7,309 nucleotides of DNA from the NCBI GenBank assembly GCA_030632305.1, contig DAOVUZ010000037.1:1-7309 (forward strand), given 5' to 3'. Source of the stretch: Dehalococcoidales bacterium. Its GTDB lineage: Bacteria; Chloroflexota; Dehalococcoidia; Dehalococcoidales; DAOVUZ01. Each line of letters opens with the position of its first letter. Within the stretch, counting starts at the first letter, position 1. This document shows, piece by piece, positions 6,053 through 7,309 of the stretch. A model generated the notes under the pieces. The model made no database searches. It was not told the origin of the DNA and saw only the letters and a list, made by a program, of their open reading frames with translations. Position numbers and translations under genes: made by a program.

Positions 6053-7309
6053 CTAAGTTTGATGTTTTTGCTTAATCAGTTTGAACTCGTTTACATCTAC
6101 CAGCCCAAGGTCGGTTAGCCTGAGTTCAGGGATTACGGGTAGAGCTAAAAAGGAAAGACTGGCAAAGGGGGAAGCCAGGGTGGTGCCTAAATCCTTGGCT
6201 AGTCGCTCAAGCTCCTCCAGTTTACTCACCACTACCTCTAGCGGTTCATCAGACAGGAGTCCAGCGATAGGCAAAGCTAAACTGGCTAATACCCTGCCCT
6301 GAGCGGCAACTACCAGACCACCCTCAAGCCGCTCGATTTCTTTAATGGCAGTAAATATGTCTTCATCATTAGTCCCGACGGCAATAATATTGTGAGAATC
6401 ATGTGCAATAGATGAAGCCAGAGCCCCTCGCTTCAAGTCAAATCCATTGACCAGCCCCAGGCCGATATTGCCTGTAGCCTTATGCCTCTCCACCACCACC
6501 AGTTTTAGAATATCCCTGATAGTATCTTGCCCAATAACACCGCTGGTAACCTTGACCTTTTCCACCCTTTTCCTGGTAATTATCTGACCAGGGACAACCT
6601 CAATAACCAGCTCAGTTTCTCCTGAAGCCGGGAGCCTTAATGCCTCTATACTGAATGGCTTAATATTTACGGTGCTGGTTGGTCCTTTCCTGCCGACTTG
6701 ATATGATGGGAATAATGTTTTTCCTTCCCTGGCTACCAGGCGACCCTGGTAAAAGACCATATCTATTTGCAGGCGGGATAAGTCACTAATCGCAACCAGA
6801 TTAGCCAGGTAGCCGGGAGCTACTGCCCCGAGCCGATTCAGCCTGAAATACTCAGCGGTATTGATGGTAGCCATCTGAATTGCCCGCACCGGCTCAAGCC
6901 CACTCTTTATTGCCTTACGCACCACAGCATCAATATCACCATCCCGGAGCAGGTCAACACAACTACGGTCATCAACCACGAACATACACCTTTTATAGGT
7001 TTTATCCGTTACTAGGGGCAGTAAGGCATCCAAGTTTTTCTCTGAAGAACCCTCTCTAATCATGACCATCATGCCCTGTCTCAGCTTGTCTCTAGCCTCC
7101 TCCAGAGAAACCGATTCATGGTCGGAAAGTATGCCGGCAGCAATGTAAGCACTGAGGTCTTTACCACGAACACCGGGGGCATGACCATCAACAACCTTTC
7201 CTGTGGCCAGGCTAATTTTACTCAGCACATTGCTATCACCACCAAGCACACCGGGGAAATTCATTACCTCGCCCAGTCCGATACAGTCTTTCCATCTGAG
7301 AACCTGACG
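6053..7309 (-). CDS. ade: Adenine deaminase, N-terminus cut by the window edge
   Basis: Adenine deaminase is an amidohydrolase-family metalloenzyme converting adenine to hypoxanthine and ammonia in purine salvage. The open frame runs through the right edge: the 15 codons before the internal ATG at 7264 contain no stop and read IGLGEVMNFPGVL across that Met, a family segment, so the Met is not the start. About 418 C-terminal residues are present; full enzymes have roughly 550-600, so the N-terminal sheet and the first metal-binding HxH motif are missing from view. Numbered from the window edge, visible landmarks are DGHAPG (41-46), SDHES (62-66), VVDDR (111-115) with the expected catalytic acid, MATINTAEYF (146-155), GAVAPGYLANLV (161-172), and in the C-terminal domain GNIGLGLVNGFDLKRGA (280-296), HDSHNIIAVGTNDEDI (303-318) and SFLALPVIPELRLTD (386-400). 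Nothing essential looks damaged. It ends at TAG (6055-6053), 49 nt before the phosphoribosyltransferase. Confidence 0.95.
   Translation of the reverse strand, partial: RQVLRWKDCIGLGEVMNFPGVLGGDSNVLSKISLATGKVVDGHAPGVRGKDLSAYIAAGILSDHESVSLEEARDKLRQGMMVMIREGSSEKNLDALLPLVTDKTYKRCMFVVDDRSCVDLLRDGDIDAVVRKAIKSGLEPVRAIQMATINTAEYFRLNRLGAVAPGYLANLVAISDLSRLQIDMVFYQGRLVAREGKTLFPSYQVGRKGPTSTVNIKPFSIEALRLPASGETELVIEVVPGQIITRKRVEKVKVTSGVIGQDTIRDILKLVVVERHKATGNIGLGLVNGFDLKRGALASSIAHDSHNIIAVGTNDEDIFTAIKEIERLEGGLVVAAQGRVLASLALPIAGLLSDEPLEVVVSKLEELERLAKDLGTTLASPFASLSFLALPVIPELRLTDLGLVDVNEFKLIKQKHQT

Noticed and set aside
5687..6118. Open frame of 143 codons on the plus strand opposite the phosphoribosyltransferase and deaminase end
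   Set aside because: It is antisense to two well-recognised genes, lacks a ribosome binding site, and its translation resembles no protein family. It is a shadow of the coding strand.
6053..7264. ATG at 7264 as the true start of a short deaminase
   Set aside because: The frame stays open to the window edge, and the preceding codons read a conserved adenine deaminase segment, so the Met is internal.

Overview
The window looks like an ordinary chromosomal segment of an anaerobic or energy-limited bacterium, mid-range in base composition and densely coded, with ATG, GTG and TTG starts behind purine-rich Shine-Dalgarno sequences. A K+-dependent membrane pyrophosphatase, an alpha2-type glycyl-tRNA synthetase and an SbcD-like nuclease would fit a Chloroflexota (Dehalococcoidia-like) genome. 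That placement is an inference from protein flavour only; the sequence contains no rRNA or other marker that settles it.

Layout. Plus strand: an ion-pumping membrane pyrophosphatase (2-2020) starts at the very left edge. A 111-bp gap with a candidate promoter follows. Then comes a tight probable operon: glycyl-tRNA synthetase (2132-3511), an SbcD/Mre11-type nuclease (3523-4767, TTG start, 11-nt gap) and a GyrI-like ligand-binding-fold protein (4798-5316, 30-nt gap). Minus strand: an adenine deaminase cut by the right edge (6053-7309) is followed 49 nt downstream by a COG1926-type phosphoribosyltransferase (5332-6003). The two strands converge with only 15 bp between stop codons at 5316 and 5332.

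How the genes may work together. The pyrophosphatase uses PPi to pump ions, and both aminoacyl-tRNA synthesis and (in the usual direction) phosphoribosyl transfer involve PPi. That is a loose metabolic link, not evidence of a dedicated system. Adenine deaminase followed by a phosphoribosyltransferase suggests purine-base salvage, but the substrate of the second enzyme is unknown. The SbcD-like nuclease has no SbcC ATPase beside it and instead precedes a GyrI-like protein. This nuclease/GyrI pair is the most interesting arrangement here.

I found no mobile element, CRISPR array, tRNA, rRNA, convincing riboswitch or strong intrinsic terminator, and no clear sign of a new multi-gene system. No stretch longer than about 111 bp lacks a gene.
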